DNA from: Candidatus Melainabacteria bacterium
Lineage (GTDB): Bacteria; Cyanobacteriota; Vampirovibrionia; LMEP-6097
NCBI GenBank assembly: GCA_028817775.1
Contig: JAPPOW010000189.1
Coordinates: 1 to 16,603 of the forward strand
Direction: 5' to 3'
Length of the DNA stretch: 16,603 bases
Part shown: one piece after another, positions 7,005 to 13,854 of the stretch
How positions within the stretch are numbered: position 1 is the stretch's first letter
Layout: each line of letters begins with the position of its first letter
Made by a program: the position numbers and the translations under genes
Notes under the pieces: generated by a model
What the model saw: only the letters and a program-made list of their open reading frames with translations
What the model was told of the DNA's origin: nothing
Databases searched by the model: none

Positions 7005-8192
7005 CTAAACAGCAACTAGATCACTGATCATTTCTTCAACTTCTAGATCAATCAAAAGATCTACAGAGCTTACTGCTTCCTCGCCAGCTAGCTCCACCAA
7101 AACCCGTCGATTAGAGTTGTACTTCAGTTCATTGAGCCTAGCCCGGCGTTCAAGATCGCGCACCACCATGCGAGTGAAGAAGATCGAATCCTGATGACTA
7201 TTAGCTAGAGCTTCAGCAGCATCAAGCCGAGCTGGCTGCAGATCAAACTTGAGCATTGCCTGCTGCACCTTGGCATCCTTGTAGTCATGATAGGAATTGC
7301 GCAGACGTTCAGCTACTTCATCAACCATCATGAACAAAACAATCAGATCAGTCTTAGTAATCTGCCGGCCGCGCTCACGCCCATTATGAGTTGAATTCAC
7401 CACATCACCAATTACTCTAGCTCCCACCATAGAGCCACCACTGACTAATGAATTATTAGCAACTGCAGATACTGCATAAAACGGCACGAACAAAGCTCGT
7501 GATAGCACCTGCATCACGGCGTTGTTTTCTTCTGTCTCGTTAGGATTATTAGAAAGTGATTTGATAATGAACTGGATGGTTCGATTGCGCGCTAGAGTCG
7601 AGCGCCATAATTCCAGTAATTGTTGTTTCTCATTTTGATTGAAGAAGTTTTCTTTATTGAGAGCTTCTTCTTCAGTATCGATACTTGGATATATAAAGTC
7701 CAAAGCCTTGGCTTCGTTGGCTTTAAGCTCCGCTCTCAGCCTGTCAATTTCAGACATATCCTTATCTTCATCTAACTTAATTGCTTCTGGACTGGATTGC
7801 TTCGCGTTGCTCGCAATGACCGATTCTTCCTTAGCCTTCTTCTTGGCTAATTTGCGAGCTTCTTTTTCTTGACGCTTGCGTTCTTTAGCTGCTGCCTTGG
7901 CAACTTTCTTGGCTAGCTTCTCTGCTTTCTTCTGAGCTTTACGCTCTGCTTTGAGACGTAGCTTCTCTTCTTTGCGTTTTTGTTTTTGAATCTTTTTGAG
8001 TTCTTTTTGAGCAAGCTTAATATCGCTTGTTTGTTGCTCAACGGCTTGCTCTAATGCTTCAGTGTCTACCGCAAGTACTGGGCTCAAACCCGATACAAGC
8101 ACTGTCATTGCGAGACAGAGTCGAAGCAATCTAATGCATAGATTCTTATACGTTTGAGAGCTCCCTGAGCGTGTACTGCAGTATTCCACCAT
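7005..8192 (-). CDS. Putative exported lysine-rich helical protein carrying in-frame repeats, unknown
   Basis: 395 residues, no family recognised. Residues 17-41 look like a signal peptide (hydrophobic core, then SPVLA before VD). Residues about 58-123 are an extreme Lys/Ala/Glu/Arg coiled coil. Residues 125-133 (VIASNAKQS) come from a dispersed repeat. Residues about 170-395 are a helical domain (LELWRSTLARNRTIQFIIKSL; MMVDEVAERLRNSYHDY). The start is unsure: the ATG at 8192 overlaps the acnA 3' end by 47 nt, has no strong Shine-Dalgarno, and gives a long 16-residue n-region. The signal-peptide core is itself encoded by a second repeat copy (8103-8132). The overlap suggests co-transcription with acnA. 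A periplasmic or envelope role is inference. Confidence 0.68.
   Translation of the reverse strand: MVEYCSTRSGSSQTYKNLCIRLLRLCLAMTVLVSGLSPVLAVDTEALEQAVEQQTSDIKLAQKELKKIQKQKRKEEKLRLKAERKAQKKAEKLAKKVAKAAAKERKRQEKEARKLAKKKAKEESVIASNAKQSSPEAIKLDEDKDMSEIDRLRAELKANEAKALDFIYPSIDTEEEALNKENFFNQNEKQQLLELWRSTLARNRTIQFIIKSLSNNPNETEENNAVMQVLSRALFVPFYAVSAVANNSLVSGGSMVGARVIGDVVNSTHNGRERGRQITKTDLIVLFMMVDEVAERLRNSYHDYKDAKVQQAMLKFDLQPARLDAAEALANSHQDSIFFTRMVVRDLERRARLNELKYNSNRRVLVELAGEEAVSSVDLLIDLEVEEMISDLVAV
7794..7820 (-). repeat. TGTCATTGCGAG-family dispersed repeat, in frame in a coding region
   Basis: Minus strand GTCATTGCGAGCAACG continuing to GAAGCAATCC, a partial palindrome (ATTGC...GCAAT). It encodes VIASNAKQS between the Lys-rich coil and the helical domain. 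It belongs to the same family as 8103-8132 and 13530-13557. Confidence 0.8.
8103..8132 (+). repeat. TGTCATTGCGAG-family dispersed repeat overlapping a signal peptide
   Basis: Plus strand TGTCATTGCGAGACAG continuing to GAAGCAATCT. On the minus coding strand it supplies RLLRLCLAMT, the front of the putative signal-peptide core. Its orientation is opposite to the copy at 7794-7820 within the same gene. Confidence 0.75.
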
Positions 8193-10785
8193 TGCGATAA
8201 TACTCTACTTCAATAGGCGTTTGCAATAAAACTTTTGCTGGAATTTCAACTGTAGAGCCATCATGCTTCCTAGCGCTAATCGAAATATCCTGATATGGCT
8301 TAAGATTATCATCCAAAGCTTCAATACTAAAGAATTCTGAACCGTCGAGTCCATTGTCATTAAGCACCTTACCCTTAACCTCGATAGGCAGTATGCCCAT
8401 ACCAATTAGATTAGATCTATGGATACGCTCAAATGATTCAGCCATCACAGCTTTAACCCCAAGTAACTTCTGTCCTTTGGCTGCCCAGTCACGCGAACTA
8501 CCATTACCAAATAATTTTCCAGCAAATACCACATTAGACACACCATCGTCATGGTATTTACGCGAAGCTTCAAAGACTGACATCTCAGGCGCATCAGCAG
8601 TCGTCTTAGCACTGCCATTGAAATATTTTGTACGCGGACCGCTAGAGCCAGGTACTAATAAATTTGAGAGACGGATATTAGCAAAAGTACCACGAGTCAT
8701 GACTCTATCATTACCACGACGCGAACCGTAGCTATTGAAGTCCTTGACCTCAATTCCACGCTCTTGTAAATACTTAGCAGCATCTGAATCTTTAGCAATA
8801 CTACCAGCTGGTGAAATATGATCAGTAGTAATCGAATCACCAAGACTTAATAAAGTACGCGCATCTTTAATCGCTGCAATTCTATCGAGTGCCAGACCAA
8901 AGCCTTCAAAGTAAGGTGGTTTCTGAATATAGCTATTATTCTCATCCCAGTCATAAAGATCACCACTACCTGCTTCAATCGAGTTCCATAATTGAGTACC
9001 CTCTGAGACTCGAGAGTAGATATTCTCATAGATATCAGGGCTCATTACCTCGTCAATCACTGACATAATTTCAGCCTTGCTAGGCCAAATATCAGCGAGC
9101 ATCACATCACCTTGAATTGGTTCAGACTTAGGATCCCAATTCATATTACCCTTGAGTGCCATCGCCACAACTAGTGGAGGTGACATCAAGAAGTTAGCTT
9201 TAATATGAGGGCTGATTCTGCCGTCAAAGTTACGGTTACCAGAAAGCACACTCGCTAAAACTTTATCGGGATTAGAATTCACAACTTCCATCGCTGCATC
9301 CGACAGAGGTCCAGAGTTACCAATACAAGTAGTACAACCATAACCAACAATACTAAAACCAAGTTTCTCCAATGGCTCTAACAGATTAGCTTTGCGCAGG
9401 TATTCAGTTACTGCTTGCGAACCAGGACCGAGTGAAGTTTTAACTTTCGGTCCAACTGTTAACCCAGCATCGACTGCTTTCTTCGCTAATAATCCAGCAC
9501 CAATAATTACAGCAGGGTTAGAGGTATTAGTACAACTAGTAATTGCTGCAATCACCACATCACCATGATTATTAGGATCATCACTCAACTCAAGTCCATG
9601 CTCAGAGCTTGGACGCTTGAGAGCTTCAGCAAATTTAGACTTGACCTCATAAAAATTGATTCTATCTTGTGGTCTTCTTGGACCAGAGATAGATGGCTTG
9701 ATGTCACTCAAATCAATCTTGTGTAATTTAGTAAATGAATCAGGATTACAACTCAATCCCCAAGTGCCTTGTGCCTTGTGATAAGCCTCGACAGCATCAA
9801 TTGCTTCTTGCTTTCTGCCAGTGCGCTTGAGGTAAGCAAGTACTTCTTCATCAACAGGGAACATACCAACTGTTGCACCATACTCTGGGCACATATTAGA
9901 AACTGTGGCGCGTTCTTCCAAAGTCAAAGATTTACAACCTTCACCAAAGAACTCAACTAATTTCCCTACTACATTAAGCCCTCTCAGGTACTCAGTAACA
10001 TAGAGCGCCAGATCAGTAGCTGTAACTGCTGGGTCAAGCTCACCACTAAGCTCTACACCTATAACTTCAGGAGTAGGAATTGCAACAGGCTGACCTAACA
10101 TCGCCGCTTCAGCCTCAAGTCCACCAACGCCAAATCCAAAGACCCCAAGTCCATCAATCATAGTTGTATGAGAGTCTGTCCCCACACAGCTATCAAACAA
10201 TAGCTCTCCATCTCGCTCTATAACGACGTCAGCAAGGTATTCCATATTAACCTGGTGAATAATCCCAAATCCAGGGGGCACGATTCTAGTTTTGTCAAAA
10301 GCTTGCTGCGCCCACTTAAGAAATTTAAACCTCTCATTATTTCTTTCAAACTCTAACTTTTCATTTGTGTCCTTAGAATCAGATTGACCAAAAGAATCTA
10401 CTTGCACTGAGTGGTCGATGACAAGATCAAGTGGTACTAGTGGATTGATTTTGTTTGGATCAAGTCCAACATCTTTTGCCGCATCTCGCATTGCCGCAAG
10501 ATCGACAAACAAAGGGACACCGGTGAAGTCTTGCAGCACAACTCTAGCTGGCGAATATGGAACTTCACCTTGTTCAGGACTTTGAGGATTATATGCTGCC
10601 AATTGCTTGATACTCCCTTCCTGGATTTTCTTACCATCCAAGTTCCGCAACATACCTTCAAGTACAATCTTCAAACTTACCGGTAATTTACTTAGATCAC
10701 CATATTTAGCCTCAGCTTTAGCAAGCGAATAATAATTAAAGTCCTTGCCGCCAACTGATAATTTCTCTACAAATTCTTCTTTCAT
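8146..10785 (-). CDS. acnA: Aconitate hydratase A
   Basis: 879 residues, close to the roughly 890 of AcnA/IRP-type aconitases. It interconverts citrate and isocitrate through cis-aconitate in the TCA cycle, in the cytoplasm, using a [4Fe-4S] cluster. The cluster ligands are visible: Cys418 in ITSCTNTSNP and Cys484/Cys487 in YGCTTCIGNSGPL. Other family landmarks are GTDSHTTMIDGLGVFGFGVG near 204-223, SRRGNDRVMTRGTFANIRL in the swivel region and GNGSSRDWAAKG near 756-767. The reading frame is complete and undamaged. It overlaps the next gene by 47 nt. TGGCACAAT ends 7 nt before the ATG with no Shine-Dalgarno, suggesting a leaderless start. In other bacteria this family can act as an iron-responsive RNA binder, which cannot be judged here. 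Confidence 0.98.
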   Translation of the reverse strand: MKEEFVEKLSVGGKDFNYYSLAKAEAKYGDLSKLPVSLKIVLEGMLRNLDGKKIQEGSIKQLAAYNPQSPEQGEVPYSPARVVLQDFTGVPLFVDLAAMRDAAKDVGLDPNKINPLVPLDLVIDHSVQVDSFGQSDSKDTNEKLEFERNNERFKFLKWAQQAFDKTRIVPPGFGIIHQVNMEYLADVVIERDGELLFDSCVGTDSHTTMIDGLGVFGFGVGGLEAEAAMLGQPVAIPTPEVIGVELSGELDPAVTATDLALYVTEYLRGLNVVGKLVEFFGEGCKSLTLEERATVSNMCPEYGATVGMFPVDEEVLAYLKRTGRKQEAIDAVEAYHKAQGTWGLSCNPDSFTKLHKIDLSDIKPSISGPRRPQDRINFYEVKSKFAEALKRPSSEHGLELSDDPNNHGDVVIAAITSCTNTSNPAVIIGAGLLAKKAVDAGLTVGPKVKTSLGPGSQAVTEYLRKANLLEPLEKLGFSIVGYGCTTCIGNSGPLSDAAMEVVNSNPDKVLASVLSGNRNFDGRISPHIKANFLMSPPLVVAMALKGNMNWDPKSEPIQGDVMLADIWPSKAEIMSVIDEVMSPDIYENIYSRVSEGTQLWNSIEAGSGDLYDWDENNSYIQKPPYFEGFGLALDRIAAIKDARTLLSLGDSITTDHISPAGSIAKDSDAAKYLQERGIEVKDFNSYGSRRGNDRVMTRGTFANIRLSNLLVPGSSGPRTKYFNGSAKTTADAPEMSVFEASRKYHDDGVSNVVFAGKLFGNGSSRDWAAKGQKLLGVKAVMAESFERIHRSNLIGMGILPIEVKGKVLNDNGLDGSEFFSIEALDDNLKPYQDISISARKHDGSTVEIPAKVLLQTPIEVEYYRNGGILQYTLRELSNV

Positions 10786-10792
10786 ACCTGAT

Positions 10793-10801
10793 ATTGTGCC
10801 A
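10793..10801 (-). promoter_or_regulatory. Possible extended -10 promoter of acnA
   Basis: Minus strand TGG-CACAAT, four of six consensus bases plus TGn, ends 7 nt before the ATG. A perfect TTGACA on the same strand (10824-10829) is 25 nt away, too far for normal spacing and perhaps chance. Nothing else stands out in 10786-10932. Confidence 0.35.
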
Positions 10802-10932
10802 CGGACTCTAAATATCCAAAATTTGTCAAGACGGGTACCTAAATCATGGATCTGCTATTATCTTAACCAGTGTCTTGCTTATCGAACAGACTCAAAACTT
10901 ATTTTGGCAAGAGAATTTTTACGGCAAGTAAG

Positions 10933-12129
10933 TCATAAATAGCTACGCATATTGCTATTTGACCTAGGCTGCCCCTGGATAAGTTCTTTAGCTGGAACTA
11001 GATCAGCAAAGTAACGACTTTGAGAAAACTCCTCAGCCATATGTTTCTTACGCTCTCTAATTCTGTAACGATCTAAACCCATATTCTCAAGCCTTGGTCT
11101 TGAACGTCTAAACTTAACAGCTTGACGCTTAGAAGCATTCGCTGGAACCAACATTCTTAGCATGTGATTCTTCATCTCATTTGCATGAACCAAGCCATGA
11201 GTCGGCACTGCATCTAGCAAGCAATATATCCGTTCTTGTAGTCCTTTGGCTTGCCTATGACCAATATACAAACCAACTTGTTGCAGGAATCCGATAAAAG
11301 AAAGCACATTATATCGAAGATAAGCATCTTTTTCAGCTCCCTCATAGAGCTCACTAGCCTTAGTTGCAAACTGAATCAAGTTACTTAGTTCAAGCACAAA
11401 GTCTGTGGCATCTTGGTAAGCAGCTGTGTACTGCCCCATTGAATAAAAATCATCAGCCCCGTCTAGACACATCGCTACCAAGCGTGCAAGCTTAGCTGAA
11501 TTGCTTTCATCTAATATTGAAGTCCTAAAAAATTCAACTGCGTCTGCCCTAGTGAAGTCCATCAAGTCATTTCCATTAATAAGATTTCTAGAAATTAAAG
11601 TCTCTCTCAAATCACGCAATAATACCCTTAGCGCATCAATTGCAGTCTGCATCAATTCATCACTCTCTCGATTAGATCCATAAAAAGACCTTGATAATGT
11701 GAAGCGTGACAGACTATTCGCTAGCATTTTGTTAAATTGTTCTCTACTCTTGCGCCGACCGAAATCTATGTCTCTAATATTGTCAGCGACTATATAGCTG
11801 CGATCATCGCCTCCTTCTGCGTGCAAGAATAATTCTCCCGATTCTCTAAAACTTGTCGGTAAAGCTAAACCAGATCTTCCAAGTTTCCTCAGGTCTTCCA
11901 TTGGGTTAGCTTGAGAACCTGGATAGTAAAGCGACAATAATTTAGCTTCTTGCTGTAACCGAGCAAAATGAGACATCTGTGGTTTGACACAAATTGGCTC
12001 AGGACTAATTGTTCTCAACCTGCCAGTACTAGAGTGTTGCGCCTGAGCTGCAGCCTTGGTGAATAGCCGAGCACCCTCACGTGGAGTGTAAATTTGTAGC
12101 GTTCTAGGCACAAGGAAACATAATAGCAC
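10933..12129 (-). CDS. Unknown helical protein
   Basis: 398 residues from a GTG start; no family recognised. The N-terminus is only briefly hydrophobic (LLCFLV), then basic and Ala/Gln-rich (AAAQAQ), so a signal peptide is doubtful. Residues about 120-310 are helical with Arg/Asp/Leu patterns (LRVLLRDLRETLISRNLI; YTAAYQDATDFVLEL), perhaps a helical repeat. The last 80 residues are strongly basic (KRQAVKFRRSRPRLE; RYRIRERKKHM), which may suit nucleic acid or acidic-surface binding. The GTG start is supported by TCTAAT ending 7 nt upstream. That box overlaps a 32-nt palindrome. It ends 147 nt before acnA on the same strand. Another start, Met52 (MSHFARLQ), is possible. Confidence 0.62.
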   Translation of the reverse strand: MLLCFLVPRTLQIYTPREGARLFTKAAAQAQHSSTGRLRTISPEPICVKPQMSHFARLQQEAKLLSLYYPGSQANPMEDLRKLGRSGLALPTSFRESGELFLHAEGGDDRSYIVADNIRDIDFGRRKSREQFNKMLANSLSRFTLSRSFYGSNRESDELMQTAIDALRVLLRDLRETLISRNLINGNDLMDFTRADAVEFFRTSILDESNSAKLARLVAMCLDGADDFYSMGQYTAAYQDATDFVLELSNLIQFATKASELYEGAEKDAYLRYNVLSFIGFLQQVGLYIGHRQAKGLQERIYCLLDAVPTHGLVHANEMKNHMLRMLVPANASKRQAVKFRRSRPRLENMGLDRYRIRERKKHMAEEFSQSRYFADLVPAKELIQGQPRSNSNMRSYL

Positions 12130-12136
12130 GCTGAAT

Positions 12137-12142
12137 ATTAGA
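12137..12142 (-). promoter_or_regulatory. -10 box of the 398-residue gene
   Basis: Minus strand TCTAAT, five of six consensus bases, ends 7 nt before the GTG. Its first three bases are the end of the palindrome at 12140-12171. Confidence 0.45.
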
Positions 12143-12171
12143 ACCTGTCTTGAAAGTTCAAGACAGGTTCT
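12140..12171. repeat. Perfect 15-bp inverted repeat, operator-like or dispersed palindrome
   Basis: AGAACCTGTCTTGAA, two bases, TTCAAGACAGGTTCT. It sits between two divergent genes, spanning about -13 to -42 relative to the 398-residue gene's start. No T-run follows on either strand, and no gene reads into it, so a terminator is less likely than an operator or a repetitive palindrome. Confidence 0.7.
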
Positions 12172-12209
12172 TAGGGATTTCCCGGATGGCCAATATAGAA
12201 ACAGCGTAG

Positions 12210-12215
12210 TAAAAT
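12210..12215 (+). promoter_or_regulatory. -10 box of the SirB1-like gene
   Basis: TAAAAT ends 7 nt before the GTG at 12223. A weak -35-like TGGCCA lies 17 nt upstream (12187-12192). It predicts a leaderless message. Confidence 0.45.
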
Positions 12216-12222
12216 TTAGCCT

Positions 12223-13044
12223 GTGGTTGTCGAAGAGAAAGTAAAACTCTCAGATAAAGATTTGCAAGGCTTTGTGAGTCTCTTGCGTGACTCGACCGAT
12301 TCGACTCTCAACTTAATGGGTCAGCAAATCAGCAAACTCGACGATCATAGTTTAGAAAATATTGAAGAAATAGTTAGTCAAAACGAGGACGAGGCACTAA
12401 TTGATAATTGGTACCAGGCTAGCAAGGTTGCATTGCAAAACCAAATCCAAGACTGGAAGCGGGATGGCGACCTAGAGCAAGGTTTGTTTTTGATCTCACG
12501 TCTTCGCAACCCTGGACTCAATATTACTAAGTACCAAGAGCAACTCGATGATTATGCAAGGCGTGTTGCAGAGAAACTCAAAGCTAATAGCAGCGTCAAC
12601 AAAATTATTTTCACAATCAACCAAGTACTTTTTAGAGAAGAAGGCTTCCGCGGTAACCAAGATGATTACTATGATCTGGACAATAACTTCCTGCACTCAG
12701 TACTTGATACCAAGCATGGTAATCCAATCATGCTCTCTTCAATCTATATCTTATTAGGGCGCAGACTAGGTTTGGATATCAAGAGTATCGGCACCCCTGG
12801 ACATTTCATTGTGCAATTTGATGATCAATTTATTGATCCATTTTTCCAAGGTAAGCGCATCACCCGCCAAGAGTGTGTCCTGCGTGCACAAGAACTTAGC
12901 GTTTACTGGCGTGATGAATTTTTGGAACCAACCGATGATAGATTTATCATCTCTCGTTGCATCCGCAACATTATTGCTATCTACAAGAAGCAGAATGAAT
13001 TCGACAAAGCAGCAGATGCTACTAATCTTCTTAAATTAGTCTAA
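12223..13044 (+). CDS. SirB1 / transglutaminase-like core domain protein
   Basis: 273 residues. The central part (about 130-215) matches the SirB1-type transglutaminase-like fold: NQVLFREEGFRGNQDDYYD, then HGNPIMLSSIYILLGRRLGL, then GTPGHFIVQF and FIDPFFQGKRI. The C-terminus has a TPR-like helix pair (IIAIYKKQNEFDKAADATNLL), the usual companion of this domain. The position of a catalytic Cys is not occupied, as is common in this family, so enzyme activity is doubtful; the biochemical role is unknown. It starts with GTG, supported by TAAAAT 7 nt upstream. It is convergent with pth across a large palindromic repeat and divergent from the 398-residue gene. Confidence 0.85.
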   Translation: MVVEEKVKLSDKDLQGFVSLLRDSTDSTLNLMGQQISKLDDHSLENIEEIVSQNEDEALIDNWYQASKVALQNQIQDWKRDGDLEQGLFLISRLRNPGLNITKYQEQLDDYARRVAEKLKANSSVNKIIFTINQVLFREEGFRGNQDDYYDLDNNFLHSVLDTKHGNPIMLSSIYILLGRRLGLDIKSIGTPGHFIVQFDDQFIDPFFQGKRITRQECVLRAQELSVYWRDEFLEPTDDRFIISRCIRNIIAIYKKQNEFDKAADATNLLKLV

Positions 13045-13129
13045 TGTCATCCTGAGGAACGCAGTGACCTAGGGATCTCACTGTCGAGTTGAATGAGATC
13101 CTTACGTCACTGCGTTCCTCAGGATGACA
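13045..13129. repeat. Full palindromic dispersed repeat (TGTCATCCTGAGG family)
   Basis: A 24-nt perfect inverted repeat: the left arm at 13045-13068 starts TGTCATCCTGAGGAACGC and the right arm is 13106-13129. An inner 8-bp stem GGATCTCA/TGAGATCC (13073-13080, 13094-13101) allows a long hairpin. It begins right after the stop of the SirB1-like gene and runs into the last codons of the convergent pth gene. No T-run is present, but it could still stop or protect transcripts from both sides. Confidence 0.85.
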
Positions 13130-13790
13130 CGGAGATAGACTTAATCTGCTGGGGATCATGCTCGGTCAACCACTTTAAAGCTAGCTCATAAGATTCATAA
13201 ATCATTTGCTCGACTATATCTTTTTCTTTTTTGGGAAAAGTTGCAAGCACATAATCACTACGTCTATCCCCGCCAGGGTCTGGTCCGACACCAAGTTTAA
13301 TACGATGAAATTTTTTAGTGCCACCTAAGCAAGCAATAATATCTTCGATTCCATGCTGCCCACCTGCTCCCCGGTCAAATGCCATGCGCAGCTTACCAGC
13401 ATCAAGCGTGACATCATCTTGCACTACCAAAATATTTTCAGCTGGAATTTTATAAAACTTGGCTAGCTTCTGTACTGCCCGACCAGAATTGTTCATATAG
13501 GTAGTTGGCTTGACTAGGATTAATTTAAGGTCATTGTGAGCGTCAGCGAAGCAATCCAAAACTTCTCCCTCTTCATTCTTTTCCTTAGTTTTGATTTTGT
13601 AATTAACAGAAAGACTTGCACTAGCAAGCTCAGCTTCAAACTTAGATTCTTTCTTAAACTCTAAACCTGACTTGAAAGCAATTAAATCAAGCACTTCAAA
13701 ACCAATATTATGCCGGGTGTTTTTATAATCCTTGCCAGGATTACCGAGTCCAACTATCAATTTGGTTTTAGCTTCTTTAGACATTGACAT
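13119..13790 (-). CDS. pth: Peptidyl-tRNA hydrolase with an internal insertion
   Basis: Releases peptides from prematurely dropped peptidyl-tRNA in the cytoplasm. Bacterial Pth hallmarks are present: LIVGLGNPGKDYKNTRHNIG with Asn17 and catalytic His27, KPTTYMNNSG with Asn100, and VVQDDVTLDAGKLR with Asp125/126. At the usual GGHNG site the sequence reads GGQHG (143-147). The protein has 223 residues, longer than the usual 185-195. The excess is an insertion of about 25 residues between about 58 and 88, strongly charged, of which 79-87 (DCFADAHND) are encoded by a dispersed repeat. The last residues VSS and the TGA stop come from the arm of the 13045-13129 palindrome. An AGGA lies 7 nt before the first ATG; a second ATG two codons later is also possible. 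Confidence 0.95.
   Translation of the reverse strand: MSMSKEAKTKLIVGLGNPGKDYKNTRHNIGFEVLDLIAFKSGLEFKKESKFEAELASASLSVNYKIKTKEKNEEGEVLDCFADAHNDLKLILVKPTTYMNNSGRAVQKLAKFYKIPAENILVVQDDVTLDAGKLRMAFDRGAGGQHGIEDIIACLGGTKKFHRIKLGVGPDPGGDRRSDYVLATFPKKEKDIVEQMIYESYELALKWLTEHDPQQIKSISVSS
13530..13557 (+). repeat. TGTCATTGCGAG-family dispersed repeat inside pth
   Basis: Plus strand GTCATTGTGAGCGTCAGC continuing to GAAGCAATCC, one mismatch from the family core. It encodes DCFADAHND on the minus strand and sits within the extra segment of Pth. Confidence 0.75.
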
Positions 13791-13841
13791 TCTTTAATCC
13801 TATTTTACGGACTTTCTTCCTAGCTAATATAAATAATGCCT

Positions 13842-13847
13842 TATAAT
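13842..13847 (+). promoter_or_regulatory. Consensus -10 box of the glycan cluster
   Basis: A perfect TATAAT ends exactly 7 nt before the ATG at 13855 and overlaps the alternative upstream ATG at 13846. This is the main reason to choose 13855 as the start. The -35 region is weak. Confidence 0.55.
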
Positions 13848-13854
13848 GACGGAG

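Noticed and set aside
7639..7872. Plus-strand frame of 77 codons (Ser/Leu-rich)
   Set aside because: It is the antisense of the Lys/Glu-rich coil, which always gives Leu/Ser/Phe codons on the other strand.
8354..8731. Plus-strand frame of 125 codons inside acnA
   Set aside because: It lies opposite conserved aconitase sequence and has no promoter or recognisable domain.
10824..10829. Perfect TTGACA upstream of acnA as a -35 box
   Set aside because: No -10 lies 16-18 nt downstream; the nearest candidate is 25 nt away.
13846..13848. Upstream ATG of the GT2 gene
   Set aside because: It overlaps the TATAAT box that sits 7 nt before the ATG at 13855, so it would not be inside the transcript.
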